DNA of 64,000 nucleotides. Origin: Erinaceus europaeus. Taxonomy: Eukaryota > Chordata > Mammalia > Eulipotyphla > Erinaceidae. Every line of letters begins with the position of its first letter. The first letter of the stretch is position 1. Position numbers and translations under genes: made by a program. Below the pieces are notes generated by a model. The model was not told where the DNA came from and did not search any database. It saw only the letters and a program-made list of their open reading frames with translations. Where the stretch lies: contig NW_026647188.1 in NCBI RefSeq assembly GCF_950295315.1, positions 1,178,001 through 1,242,000 on the forward strand. Reading direction: 5' to 3'. This document shows positions 12,464 to 22,899 of the stretch, one piece after another.

Positions 12464-14456
12464 TCTGTCTGTCTGTGTCTGTGTGTGTTCAGAGCTCACC
12501 TATAGTAGTCTCAGAGCATGGGGGGGAAGGTACCCAGCCTCAACTGCAACTTATGTACAGAGAACATAGCTGGTTAGGGCAAGCCAGGTATCCCAGATTC
12601 TGGCTTAGCAAGAATGCAAATCCAAAGGGACTCTCATGTCTCCCTCTCCTGAGTTCCCAATTCAATCTCATGCCTCACTATCATCCAAACACTGCCAACG
12701 GGGTAAGCTGGGGCACCCCTCAGAATTCAGGGGCAGGAGCCTGTCCAGTCACGTTTGGCTACCTACTGAGCCTCCAGACTCTCAGTCCACTGCTCAGGGC
12801 AGCATATTACAAGCCCAGAATGAACACAGAAAGAGCTGTGTTTCAACATAGATGCGAACTGTGTTTGACCAAACAATAGTGGATGAACCTGCCCCCTCAC
12901 ACCTACCCTTGGGTCCGGTTTAGGCAATTGCTAGTATGGCCTCACTATCCGTGATCATGGTGTCCTGTGGTCCACACATCACATTCAGAGAGATTCCCAC
13001 AAGTAGGCATGCATGATTGTCCCATACAAAGTCGCTCTGATTGCAGGAAGCACACACTCCCTGGGCCCTTGCTATGGAGAGACAAAAGGAAGATGGATGC
13101 CTCCATTGGATGAATTAGGGGTTTCCAGTGGAGATCACAGCCTCGTCCCTCACTTGAGGGCCTGGATGCTGCTAATAAATAAAAGTGGAAACACCTGTTA
13201 CCATTTTTGGCCTGAGGACATACTCAGGATTCCCTCCAGGAGCTAGCAGGCTGGCAGACCTCCTGACCCCGGGATAGCTGTGCTCCTAGTTGGGCAGCCC
13301 TTCTGGCCAGAGGTGAGAATATTTCCTAGATACAAGAAAGAACTTCAGGTTTCAAAAGGATTTGAAGCCCCAGGAGGCACTTGGAAAAGACATTTCACAG
13401 CCATCAAAACACCCTCTTTCTGAACCCTGGAAACTTCCGTTTTGCATAGAAAATCTGGACACTGGTGTGGCCATAAGTACCACAGATCCTTTACATTCGG
13501 CCCAATAGAGGGAAAGCACAATGTGTGTGCCAGGGGGATAGAGTTTCACTTCTCTTGACCTGGGCTCTCATGGAATAAGGACTAGGATGCGGTGCAGGAA
13601 GGTGAGGAGGGCTGCATTTAGGCTGAGTGTCAGCCTCAGGGCCCTGGAGAATGGGACTCAAGCACAGAGGGCCTGGACAGCTGCAGCTGGTGATGGACAC
13701 ATGCCTGTTACCTGCAGTAGGATCGCTGCGTCCACAGTTCCCCACTGTACTACGCAATATGCACGAGATTAAATAATCCAAAGGGCAAAGAAAGGAAAAT
13801 TTCTACACCAGGAAGACCGAGTTCATGATGCATGCACTGACTTCCAGTAAGGGCCCAGTGAGGAACGCATGTAGAGACAGTCAGAGAGACAGAATAACAG
13901 TAACAGAAATGTACAGAACTTCTGGACCTGTATTGATCAGTGCCAGAGCACTGAAGACTAATCCTCCATGCCCATGCATACTTCTTACAAGTGGCATTGT
14001 TATTTTATATTTGTGGGGAAAGGTTACACTAAGAACATCTAGGTCTTAGCCCACTCTGAGAAGAAACACTTGGCCTGCAGCCAACTCTCCAAAACTGCCC
14101 TCAACTTTCCAAATTGGAAGTAGTCTTAGTGAGGCTCCAGCCAAGAAGCAGGCTGGCGTATTGCATCTCCCTGGTCCAGCCTCAGCCTATCCTGTGTGCA
14201 GGGAACTTAACTATATTTATTTCTTCTTTGACTTACAGTTTGGGGATAGGACTCGGTGGAGAAAAAGAGCAAGAGGGAAGCAGATCATTTGGCAGCGGTA
14301 GTTTGTGCTGAGAGAGATGTGTAGACTGATAAGACATATAGGAATAGCTCTGTGAGATGTCTCTCATGACTGTGGCTCAGAAGGGTCAGGTGTATCCGAA
14401 TACTTACAATAATCCAGAGCTGTGCAGGTCTCTAGCTAAAAATATTTTCAGACCTC

Positions 14457-14549
<93 letters not shown>

Positions 14550-14694
14550 AGGGAGAGATAGGGAGAGAGAGAGGGAGGGAGAGAGAGGGAGAGCGAGAGA
14601 GAACGAGACACTGATGTATTCATTTTCTGTAATGGATTCGATATGACATTCAAACAATTTATTGCTAAAACCTGGAGAGAAACTGTGCATCAGG
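12299..14694 (+). repeat. M module, copy M5, cut by the retroviral element
   Basis: A complete M start with a pure (TG)n tract (12,427-12,461) and (TA)n(GA)n (14,459-14,600). The last identifiable M base is near 14,694, in CTGTGCATCAGG, after which retroviral or unknown DNA begins. The rest of M (about 0.3 kb) is not found on the other side of the element. Confidence 0.8.
14459..14600. repeat. (TA)n(GA)n compound microsatellite of M5
   Basis: About 24 TA dinucleotides, then a purine tract of GA with GGGA interruptions reaching GAGCGAGAGAGAAC. It is the longest purine arm among the copies. Confidence 0.95.
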
Positions 14695-15312
14695 GAAGGC
14701 TTAAATGGCTGCAAACCATGTGAGATTTATGCGTCCTCCTGTGCTCAACCCCTCTTTAGAAAGAGAGATTTACCTGGAGAGACTTATCTCATAGGTTTAA
14801 GCGCAGCCTGCTCAACCATCTCTTCACAATATCTCTACATCTTTTCTATCTTTCTATCTAGTAATTGCATAAGATGTACAAAGTCTGTAAAAGACTATCA
14901 TGGGTCAGAAATCTTTTGGGCATAAGCCTAAATGATATAACAATATAGGAAGGGATAAGTAGGGCAGTAGTAAAAGCCAGTGTGGTGTGAAGGGAAGGAT
15001 TGGTGTGTAAAGGAACATTCCCTGCTTGGGTGGGGAAAGGGGCAAGGGTACATAATGAGGGGGAGGAGGGAGGCATGACCCACCAAACAGAGGTGCTATT
15101 TGGCATTGTATAGTCCTCAAGGCAATAGTCAGTAAAGTCTATGAATTACTCAGGATCAGTCTATGAAAAACCAGCAGCGTGAAGGGAAATAAGCTGCTTC
15201 AAAATTGTGTAAAATGTATATAGGGGATGTCAGAAAGTCCGATACAAGTCTCAGTCCGAAGTAGATGGCTAGGGGAAGAATTGGCAGGGGATGCAACGCT
15301 GCACGAGGGAGG
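14695..15312 (-). other. Left end of the retroviral insert, unassigned 3' region
   Basis: No similarity to the right-hand LTR and no recognisable gene is seen here. On the minus strand a purine-rich stretch (AGAAAGATAGAAAAGA, about 14,843-14,860) precedes TG. That could be a polypurine tract next to a heavily truncated 3' LTR, but nothing else supports this. A few short open frames on the minus strand look incidental. Confidence 0.35.
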
Positions 15313-15609
15313 TCAGCCGCTGGAATGATGCTTTTCTGTAGATAGCCAGCTGGAACTGCCAACACGTGACAAGCAGGTCAGAAGCAGGAACGGTAACCAG
15401 GCATGAAGAAAGTTCTGTCCTTGGAGTCTGTGTATCAGGTTCTTCAGATCGCGTTGAGTGACATCTAGGGTTTCGGGGGGTGTGCCACGGTAGTCGTGCA
15501 ATCTAGTGGGTGACGTCAGGATGTGCAGGGGTTCAGATGGTTTTTCCGGGATTCCTGTGAAAGAAACACAAACAATCTGCTTCTCGTGGTTAATTTGAAC
15601 TTGTAACAA
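15313..15609 (-). pseudogene. Unrecognised 98-codon frame downstream of integrase
   Basis: A 98-residue minus-strand frame in the position where a retrovirus would carry env or 3' sequence. It contains a hydrophobic run (HAWLPFLLLTCLSRVG) near residues 69-84 that could be a remnant membrane segment. I cannot match it to an envelope protein, and it may be a chance open frame. It is listed because it is the only sizeable frame in the env position. Confidence 0.25.
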
Positions 15610-16479
15610 GTTATAGGTTTGTTATAGTTGATACCTCAATGATTATAATTGGTTTAGAATCTCTTTATGATTTTATTTAAAGGTCATCTAATGTGACCTC
15701 CTGGTAGCAGCCTCTACCGCAGGATCTTGAGACCAATTTTAGCTAAAATATGTATTTTAAACAGACTCAAATTGCTTAGAGAGTTAACGCATATTCGTGA
15801 CAATGATTTTAACGTTTACAGTGCCAGATTGATGCCAGATCTGTTGTGGATTAATTTCCACAAGATAGTTTCCAGGGCACCTTTGGGGGCCCTTCAAAGG
15901 TGTCCTGTATATAAAATTTATATAGTTTAGTTTTGGGAATGAATAGTCACGTTGAACATTTAGACTTTTACCTAAATAGTAAGTTACCTTAACAAATTAA
16001 TTTTTACATTGTCTGGTAAAAGTGTAGCTGTAGGGTTACCCTTTTGACCTTAAGTTAGTGTTACCAAACTTGAGACATACCCATAAACATTTAGTTATAA
16101 CAAACTGGAGGAAAAAGACCTTTTGTTATAAAAACACATTATTTAAAAACAAATTTAAATCTGTCATTAGTCACACAGTTTAAGACTAAACACTTACATA
16201 TATACCAAAATTATATATAAAAATTCAAAAGAGGGAGAAAGAAAAAAATTTTGGAATGTTTCTGGACGTCTCCAGAAACTTTAGCTGCGTCCAGCATTTT
16301 TATATAAAGCCAATTACCTTTTAGAGTACTCCAAGCAGATGGGTCATGCAAAAAAGTTTTTTTGTCATTCAACACACTCACTCACAAAAACAACTGGCCA
16401 GTTATAACATAAGACATACAGGGAAAGGGTAGGAGAGAGGTCTCTGTGAGCCAGATTTTGCAGGTTCTGCCATGTGGGA
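15610..16479 (-). other. AT-rich stretch of the retroviral insert without recognisable gene
   Basis: This 0.87-kb AT-rich stretch lies between the end of the integrase frame and the 98-codon frame. No motif of an envelope, transport element or LTR is recognisable by eye. It could be decayed env or a 3' non-coding region. Confidence 0.4.
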
Positions 16480-17430
16480 TTACGGGTCCTGGGATGTATC
16501 CTGCATCTGGTCCTCTTGTAGTATTTCTGGTTTTTCAGGAATAACAGCGCCATCCTGCGGGTATTGTCGGACATGGCGGGCAGGAACCCAGACAGGTTTA
16601 GAGAAATTTTGAGGAAAAATGCATGTGAAACCCCTTCCCATGGACAATAATGGGTAGAGCCCTTTCCAAATTTTATCGAGTGGCTCTCTCCATTTGACCT
16701 TAATAGGTGGGAGGGTAGATGGTGTTTGCCAGTGAAGAATAATAGGGGGTAAGGCCGAGTTATTGTAAATATTAAAGAGATTTAACGTAGTTAAGGCTTT
16801 TGCTAGCTGGATATTGGGGGGATATGTTCCTCCTTTATCTTTCTTTAGTTGAGCCTTCAGAGTTTGATGGGCCCTCTCAACAATGCCTTGTCCCTGTGGA
16901 TTGTAGGGAATGCCCATGGTATGAGTAATATTCCAGAGGGAACAAGAATCTTTAAATTGTTTGCTTGTAAACATAGGTGTATTGTCTGTTTTCAAAAATA
17001 ATGGGACCCCCATAACGGCAAAACAAGAGAGCATATGGCTTACAAGCTTTTTAGCACTTTCTCCTGTCTGAGCTGTAGCCCACATACATTTAGAAAAGGT
17101 GTCAATTGAGACAAACACATATTTTTGTTTGCCAAAGTTTGGTATGTGGGTGACATCAATTTGCCAAATAGCATTAGCTTTTAAACCTCGGGGGTTAACC
17201 CCAACAGTCTGGATAGCAGGTGTCTTTATGAGACTTGCACAAGAAGAGCATGTAGCGAGGATATGTTTTAACTGTGGTACAGGAACATCAGAGAATCGAG
17301 CTCGAAGGCCTTTAAGATTAACATGGGTTAGAGAATGAAAATTAGCAGGATCAGAGACAGAGACTGGGAAAGTTCCCATGGAGGCAAGGCGGTCAACTGC
17401 AGCATTCGCTTAGGACAGGGAACCAGGAAG
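16480..17430 (-). pseudogene. pol: Retroviral integrase (pol C-terminal part), best-preserved frame
   Basis: The open part of the frame is 299 residues from 17,379; the domain begins slightly upstream, where a stop interrupts it near 17,410. It shows the N-terminal zinc-binding HHCC pattern (H15, H19, C44, C47) and a full catalytic triad D75, D132, E168. D132 and E168 have exactly 35 residues between them, and the context NPQGQGIVERAH is typical. The C-terminal DNA-binding part ends with VWVPARHVRQYP, as in betaretroviral enzymes. The residue after TDN is threonine where a glycine is usual. Integrase inserts proviral DNA into the host chromosome. This one is severed from the upstream pol frame and has no evident start of its own, so I call it a pseudogene despite the intact triad. 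Confidence 0.88.
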
Positions 17431-17790
17431 AAGGAACGAAGGTGTTGAATATACGGTGGTTGGGTTCGAGAACAGAGCATAGAGGCGATTTGAATCAAGA
17501 GAGGGGAAAGTGGGTTGTCATCAATTTTCACATAAGAATGAGCAAGCCATGGAAGTAAGTTAACAGTATACACACTGTCAGAAAAAAGGTTGAAGGATTC
17601 TGGTACAGCTTTTAGTGCAAGAAAAACAGCATAAAGTTCTTTGTACTGAGGGGAATTATCAGGAAGCTCAGTAAATAGAGGTTTAGGAGATTGTCTGGGC
17701 AATATATAAGGGCAGCAGCTCCCCTTTTTCCACCATCAGTAAAGATTGTAGGAGCAGAGGGAATGGGATCCCGAGAGAAAAGTTTAGGTG
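17400..17790 (-). pseudogene. pol: Retroviral RNase H domain, split by a frameshift
   Basis: The domain is spread over two frames. The first acidic residue lies in IFTDGGKRGAAAL (aspartate codon at about 17,735-17,737). The next two lie in the neighbouring frame as KELYAVFLALKAV (glutamate) and LFSDSVYTVNLL (aspartate). The frame changes near 17,695. A further frame break and a stop separate it from integrase at about 17,405-17,430. RNase H would degrade the RNA strand during reverse transcription. The breaks make a functional polyprotein impossible. Confidence 0.8.
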
Positions 17791-18440
17791 CTAGTAGAGG
17801 CAGAAGAGGTAAAGAAGCTATCAATTTATTAGAAGGAAAATGGTTATCTATTTGTCCTGGAAACCCCACGAAGCTTATGGCAAAACGGGAATGATGGCGT
17901 ATAAGCCACTCTGTATCTGTGAGAGAAAAAGGCAGAATGATTAAATCCGGTTCTTTCCCTAAGACCTGCACAGACCTACTTCTCCCTTGGCGAACCATGA
18001 ATGCTAACGCGTCTATCACAGTGAGCAGTCTTGGAGCTCCTCCTACTGGCGTGTGAAGCCATTGAGAACCCAATGTCTTGCCACAGTGCCCCTACTACTG
18101 TGGTGGTGGAGTTGAAGATTAGAAGGTTTACTGGAGAGGAGGGGGAGAATCGAACAAGGTGCATGTCCTGGAGGGCCTGGTTAACCCTTTCCAGTGCCAA
18201 GGAGGCCTCAGGAGTTAACTTATCATTTGAAGTGGGCTATTTGTTTCCTTTCAACAGGTCAAACATTGGTTGGAGGCAGCTTGTGGGCAGATAGAGATAC
18301 TGCCTAAGCCAATTTAAATTTCCTAGAAAACTTTGTAAAGAAGCAAGAGTAAGGTTAGAAGGGAAGGTAACATTAGGTTTTAAGGGACGAATTTGCGTTA
18401 GAGAAATCTCTGAACCTAGGAAGGATATTGGAGAGATTAG
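17791..18440 (-). pseudogene. pol: RT thumb/connection region remnants
   Basis: Two overlapping minus-strand frames (17,976-18,200 and 17,612-18,073) carry pieces typical of the thumb and connection of betaretroviral RT, for example ALERVNQALQDMHLVRF and ISFVGFPGQIDNHFPSNK. They lie between the polymerase core and RNase H in the right order, but with frame changes at about 18,200-18,300 and 18,000-18,070. The assignment rests mainly on position. Confidence 0.6.
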
Positions 18441-19060
18441 CTATATCTTCTCAGGGGCTACATTAAGGCCGCTTTTCTTTAATGCAGGAGTGAGAAAATC
18501 ACGTAAGGCATAGAGATCAGTATCTGATTTTCCCCATATTAAAATATCATCTGTATAATGAAAAATATTAATGCCCTTATGAATATATGGGACAAGGGCA
18601 GATTTAACAGCCTCCTGACAAATTGTAGGACTATTGCTCATACCCTGGGGCAGCACCACCCATTCAAATCTATCAGCATGGCTGGCATTATTAATAGACG
18701 GAACAGAGAAGGCAAAACGTTTACAATCTCGCGGATGCAAGAGGATAGAGAAAAAACAATTTTGTATATCAATAGCTATGATTGGAAATCCCATGGGAAT
18801 TTCAGAAGCAAGAGGCAAACCCCTTTGGGGGGGAGCCCCAGACCTGCATGGTTTTATTTACTGCACAGAGATCTTGAAGGAGGCGCCATTTTTCTGAGAG
18901 CTTTTTAATCACAAAGACAGGAGTATTCCATGGGCTTTGAGAATGACGAATGTGTCCCAAGGACAACTGCTCTCGGAGGAGCTCTTTTAAAATTTTTAGC
19001 TTATCCCTAGGTAAAGGCCACTGTTCCACCCAGACAGGCTCATTAGAAAGCCAGCTTAAG
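18441..19060 (-). pseudogene. pol: Retroviral reverse transcriptase core, one frameshift
   Basis: The N-terminal fingers region lies in the frame 18,802-19,029 ([20 protein letters not shown], then [11 protein letters not shown]). The palm follows in another frame, 18,441-18,818, with motif A in IIAIDIQNCFF, then LPQGMSNSPT, and the catalytic motif written YTDD, where YMDD is usual. The frame change falls at the G-run near 18,825-18,836, a typical slippage spot. RT copies viral RNA into DNA. Domain order and motifs make the identity secure. The frameshift, and possibly the motif changes, argue against activity. Confidence 0.88.
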
Positions 19061-19129
19061 CGGGGTGTTTGGCTACGAACTACGGCATTTAGTATTGGGG
19101 GTGCTGAATAGACCTGGTATCGCGGGAAT

Positions 19130-19435
19130 GAGGTTTACGCTCTGCAGAGGCATCTGTGGATATCATAATATTAAGACATTCCAGAAGATCCCTGCCCAGT
19201 AAGTTGGTGCTATTATTAGCTACCAAATAGCGGAAGTGTCCAGTAGAACCTTCTGGGTCTTCCCACATAAGCGAGTCTCATGTGTGCAAAATGCTCTCGT
19301 CATCCCTCCTATTCCATATAAACTGGGTCAAGGGATGAGTTCCCAATCTTGGGGAACCTCTTCTTGCCTTAAAATCATCTTTGCTGCCCCCATGTCAGTC
19401 AAAAATTCAAAAGGAATATTGCCAATCTTTACTGT
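19130..19435 (-). pseudogene. pro: Retroviral aspartic protease, altered active site
   Basis: The protease begins in the same frame as nucleocapsid. Around residues 112-131 of the frame at 19,328-19,762 the active-site region reads FEFLTDMGAAKMIL, so the D-T/S-G triplet of aspartic proteases is D-M-G. Further left, in another frame, the C-terminal signature LLGRDLL is visible near 19,170-19,205. Retroviral protease cuts Gag and Pol polyproteins. The changed triplet and frame break suggest it is dead. No dUTPase domain lies between nucleocapsid and protease, unlike many betaretroviruses. Confidence 0.7.
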
Positions 19436-19559
19436 CATAGAAGGGTGACCTTGTTCTAAAACAGGAGTGGTCCACAAAATCTCAGGCCCCGGATTTCTAC
19501 CATTCAGGGGCGAACCATCTTTATGAAATTGGGACCAACAATTTCTTTTCCAATGAAAC

Positions 19560-19762
19560 TCCTTACGACATTTTGGACAAACAGTACGTGGTCTCTGGCT
19601 CCCTGACTGAAAGTGGGGTTGCTCTGGCTGGAGGTGTGGTTTCCCTGACTGGAGGCGTGGTAGCAACTCATCAGGACATTGGTTACGCCAATGTCCTTGG
19701 CGACCGCCCTGAAAGCAGGCTCCGTTTTGCTTACGTGGGGCAACTGCATAGACCTGTGTCAT
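19560..19762 (-). pseudogene. gag: gag nucleocapsid with one intact and one damaged zinc knuckle
   Basis: In the minus-strand frame starting at 19,762 the first knuckle is CFQGGRQGHWRNQC (residues 16-29), in which the second zinc-binding cysteine is glycine. The second knuckle, CPKCRKEFHWKRNC (residues 62-75), keeps the full C-x2-C-x4-H-x4-C pattern. A spacer of Gln/Pro-rich repeats (PHLQPEQPHFQSG) separates them. Nucleocapsid binds genomic RNA. The two-knuckle layout agrees with a betaretroviral Gag. Confidence 0.85.
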
Positions 19763-19783
19763 AGCGGGTGCCCCATCATTGCC

Positions 19784-20497
19784 TTATGTAAATTCCTGTG
19801 TCGCTAGAATCCTATTATGTGGGTGTAGGTGTTTAAGATTAAGGCAAACCTGATGGAACTGTGGTGTCATGCCTTCCCAGACAATAGAACGCAGGAGTTG
19901 TGTGCCGACATCAGGATTATAAACCTTTCTCTCTAAGCTTCTCTTCACACTTGAGATGAAGCTTGCCAATGATTCATCAGAGCCTTGGTGAAAAGAGTTA
20001 ATGGGAGCGGACGGATCTACATCGGGTGTGGAAACCCTTTCCCATGCTTGTGTTGCACAGATGTGTACCTGTTCAAATTAACCAGTTGGAAACCTGGCTT
20101 CTGCCTGCTGAGCTCCAGATTCATAAGCTCTTGCTCCAAACAAAGCATCAGAATTCCATTATACCTGTTTGTTACTATTTTCCTGCAATTTCCTAGAGCA
20201 CTCATCGTGGAAGCATGCCTGCCACTGAAGATAGAGTGGGTCTGGGAGTGCAGCACGAGCCAGATATTTCCAGTCTTGTGGTGTATTTAAATTCTGGTAA
20301 AAACTCCTCAAGATGGACTTGGTCCATGGAGATTGCATTCCGTCCTCCCTGACTTCTTGTCGGAGTGTTCCAAAGTTTTTAGAGGAATATGGCTGCCATG
20401 GCTGAGGGTTTTGTTTAGAAGGGGCCAAGTTTACCTGGAATGTGTGGATTTGGTCTGATGGCATGGGAGAGGGAGCTACAGAAGTGGAAAGTGCCAT
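19784..20497 (-). pseudogene. gag: gag capsid (CA), with frame breaks
   Basis: The N-terminal capsid domain is in the frame 20,159-20,497, with WKYLARAALPDPLYLQWQAC after a TPQDW motif. The middle part shifts frame near 20,160-20,180 (RKIVTNRYNGIL and onward to about 20,017). The C-terminal domain lies at 19,784-19,969, with the major homology region ending in SLASFISSVKRSLERKV-like text and then LLRSIVWEGMTPQFHQVC. Capsid protein forms the core shell. Family and order are clear; continuity is not. Confidence 0.8.
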
Positions 20498-20689
20498 AGA
20501 AACTGCTGTAGTGGCTGCAGGGTTGACTAAATTCTTATCTACGGGGACTGAGCTCCCAGGGTGGACTGCACATTGTTTAAAATCCTTAAAAGCTGAAAAA
20601 AATATCCTTTAGCTCTCATATCCCAGCCACTAGGTCCCTTAATGGTGACGTATCAGCAGGGGGCGGGGTCAGGGACAAGGAAGCCTCAG

Positions 20690-21010
20690 GCAGAGCTGTA
20701 ATCAGGGCGGCAGGGGCTAGGGGCAGTGTCAGGAACATGGAAGCTGCAGGCGGAGCTGAAACCGGGGCGGCAGGGGCATGGGGGTTCAGGGTCGCAGAAA
20801 CCTCAGGTGGAGCTGAAACCGCGGCAGCAGGGGCCAGAGGCAGGGTCAGGAAAACGGAAACTGCAGGCAGAGCTGAAACTGGGGAGGCAGGGGTCAGGGG
20901 AGGTTCAGAGAGGCAGAAACCTCAGGGGGAACTGAAACCGGGGAGGCAGGGGCCGGGGGCGGGTTCAGGGACGCAGAAAACTCAGGCAGAGCTGAAACTG
21001 GGGTGCAAAG
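20690..21010 (-). repeat. 59-bp minisatellite inside gag (MA-CA linker)
   Basis: Six imperfect copies of a GC-rich unit are marked by GCAGAGCTGAAACYGGGG-type words near 20,691, 20,751, 20,808, 20,867, 20,926 and 20,986. Steps are about 57-60 bp. The copies encode Pro/Ala/Ser-rich text on the gag strand. Steps are not all multiples of three, so the array itself helps break the frame. Confidence 0.75.
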
Positions 21011-21313
21011 GGGGCGGGGTCAGAGGAGGAGCATCCGAACACGTGTGCATGACTGTGGGAATGGAATTCTTGGGTTTAGCCACTGATCGCTTAGGACATC
21101 TAAGTCTCGAGCAAATGTGATTTAACTCTCGTACCTCAGCCTCAAGGTCACTTATCCTTATGGCATACCACGTTTTACATATCTTGAAAGTGGCGACCAC
21201 AGTTTAAAAAATCCAAGGGGTAGTGAAAATTAAACCTTAATGACAGTGCGAATCTGTCCCAGGTCAAGAGATAATGACTGGGACACCTCCTCATAAAACG
21301 AGAAATTTCCCAT
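21011..21313 (-). pseudogene. gag: gag matrix (MA) start, truncated by a stop
   Basis: The gag start codon is the minus-strand ATG at 21,311-21,313. It is chosen because it opens with Met-Gly, the N-myristoylation context of retroviral Gag (MGNFSFYEEVSQSLSLDL), and lies just downstream of the LTR, primer site and a splice donor. The frame stops after 27 codons (21,230-21,232). Further matrix-like text (DLEAEVRELNHICSRLRC) continues in another frame at about 21,060-21,150. Matrix targets Gag to the membrane. Conversion to a pseudogene is clear. Confidence 0.7.
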
Positions 21314-21352
21314 GGTGGAGGGAAACACAGGGCCACATAAGTGGGCGATGCC

Positions 21353-21358
21353 ACTTAC
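21353..21358 (-). promoter_or_regulatory. Candidate major splice donor of the retrovirus
   Basis: The minus strand reads ACACAG then GTAAGTGG, a near-perfect donor placed between primer site and gag ATG, where simple retroviruses have their major donor. Use is inferred. Confidence 0.5.
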
Positions 21359-21406
21359 CTGTGTCTGGGCCGTTTCGGAGTCCTCAAACCTGGCATGGTG
21401 TGGGTA

Positions 21407-21425
21407 CAGAACACGATGGGCGTCA
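21407..21425 (-). promoter_or_regulatory. Degenerate primer-binding site, lysine-tRNA type
   Basis: The minus strand reads TGACGCCCATCGTGTTCTG two bases after the LTR end (...CAACAACA). It resembles the lysine-tRNA primer sites (TGGCGCCC...) used by many class II elements, with several mismatches. The position supports the call; the sequence alone is weak. Confidence 0.45.
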
Positions 21426-21427
21426 GA

Positions 21428-21760
21428 TGTTGTTGTGGTGGTCTGGTGTCGGGCTGCACCGTGGAGAAGAGAGCAGACGTCCAGAGCAAAGGGGTACACA
21501 AATCTTTATTATAGGATGGGGGGGTTTGATTCAGACCACGTGGAGCCAGCAGGCAATGGCCGTCCCCACTATCTGACCACGGGGGGTAGAACAGGGAGCC
21601 AGACCTCAGAGAGGGAGAGCTGAGAGCCCAGAGAGAGGGGGGTGAGGGGGCTTTTTATTGGGCGACAACCAGGGGTGACGTGTAGGGCCAGGATTGGTTG
21701 AAAGGGGGCACTCTAGGATTTTGCGGGGTGTAGAAAAACCTGGGGGCGGAGACTGCATCA
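21428..21760 (-). repeat. 5' LTR of the endogenous retrovirus (about 333 bp)
   Basis: On the minus strand it can be read from TGATGCAG to CAACAACA, obeying TG...CA ends. It carries a CCAAT box (plus 21,693-21,697), a CACGTCA element (near 21,675), a TATA-like AATAAAAAG (21,651-21,660) and a polyadenylation signal AATAAAG (21,504-21,510). The length is similar to short class II LTRs. The outer end is uncertain: TGATGAG at 21,773 is an alternative start. No partner LTR is seen on the left. Confidence 0.7.
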
Positions 21761-21773
21761 GAATAACTCATCA

Positions 21774-22335
21774 GCAACAATATATAAATAAATATGCAAA
21801 TATATGGGGATGATCTAGGAGGATTTGAAAAAACAAAAAAAAAAAATAAAAACCACAGGAAGACCATAGGTTGACAATTCTAAAAATGACAGATATATAT
21901 GTATATTTATATATGTATGGATGTATATCTTTATTATAAAGTCTGAGAGCTACTGCCATAGATATGAGAAGACAGAATATGGCTTGTGTCACAGAGACTT
22001 ACAAAGCTGAGGCTCCAGTAGCCTAGGTAAAATCACCAACAAAACAAGCCAAGCTCAACAGTGCTCTGGCAACTCTCTTTGTATATCTGGGCCTGTAAAT
22101 AAAATAAGGATATAAGTAAAATATTACTGAGTGCAGACAGAGTGAGTGAGAGCCTGTGAGAGTAAGAGACAGAGAAGGAGAGAAAAGAAATAGAGGAGTT
22201 GTAAATAGACCAGAAGTCAAAAAACCCCTAGACTGTGTTCTTTCATGACAGGTTCAAATGTGGGTTGTAGAGATTGTAAGGCAGCAGCTCTAATGCCCAT
22301 AGACCCCAGACAACCCAAGCCTTCACCATATGTGT
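21774..22335 (+). repeat. AB repeat, truncated on its left by the retroviral insert
   Basis: It resumes at AATATATAAATAAATATGC, a mid-AB position. It runs through GACAGATATATATG, the CTTTATTATAAAG block and the A segment to the CACCATATG hinge. It most resembles the copy at 7,691-8,340. Confidence 0.7.
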
Positions 22336-22864
22336 GTAGTATTTGCCGCATGAAATGCATTGTGTGTAGAGTTCCCTTCAATTATAAGAGAAAATCTATC
22401 AAGCAGAAGAAATGACCCTCATGTGATACCTGACTAAATAAATAAACATGCAAATAAATGGGGATGATTTAGGAGGACTTGAAAAAATAAAAATAATGAA
22501 AACAAAAACCACAAGAAGACCTGATTAAAGCAGAAACAAAGAAACCATCTGCTGAGAAACAGAGGGCTGCTTCAAAAATTCCCTAACACTTTAGGGTCCA
22601 AGGAAATTAAGATTTCTGGAAAAAGAAAACAAACACATACGTATTTAAGCTTACACTAGAAAAAGAAGGGAAGTTCTGGGCTATGATAATTACAATAAGG
22701 ATGCTGATAGAAACACGATTAGAAATGCTACTGGAAGCTTCTATTATTTATAATTGTATTGAATCCTGCTCCAACTATATGGCCAATTATTTCTGAAAAC
22801 TAGGCTGTTATAAATGTGTAATTCTGAATTAAGATCAAATACATAGGTCAACAATTCTAAAAAT

Positions 22865-22899
<35 letters not shown>

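Larger units (their letters stand above)
14695..21773 (-). mobile_element. Degraded betaretrovirus-like (class II) endogenous retrovirus
   Basis: The minus strand reads LTR, primer-binding site, gag, protease, RT, RNase H and integrase from right to left, the standard simple-retrovirus order. Zinc knuckles, the LPQG and YTDD motifs in RT and the DD35E integrase identify it. Relationship to betaretroviral/class II elements is inferred from the gag layout and from the integrase and RT text. There is no recognisable env, no dUTPase domain between NC and protease and no recognisable 3' LTR, so the left end is truncated or rearranged. It sits between an M module and an AB repeat, and not within one module. 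The word GCATCAG occurs at both edges (14,687-14,693 and 21,755-21,761). The reading frames are broken repeatedly, so I expect no virus production. Confidence 0.9.

Noticed and set aside
15313..15609. Envelope gene of the retrovirus
   Set aside because: Only one hydrophobic run is seen, with no cleavage site, cysteine pattern or signal peptide that I can recognise.
14687..21761. GCATCAG at both edges as a target-site duplication
   Set aside because: The right copy appears to lie inside the LTR start, and the flanking host sequences come from different modules. Chance or microhomology is more likely.
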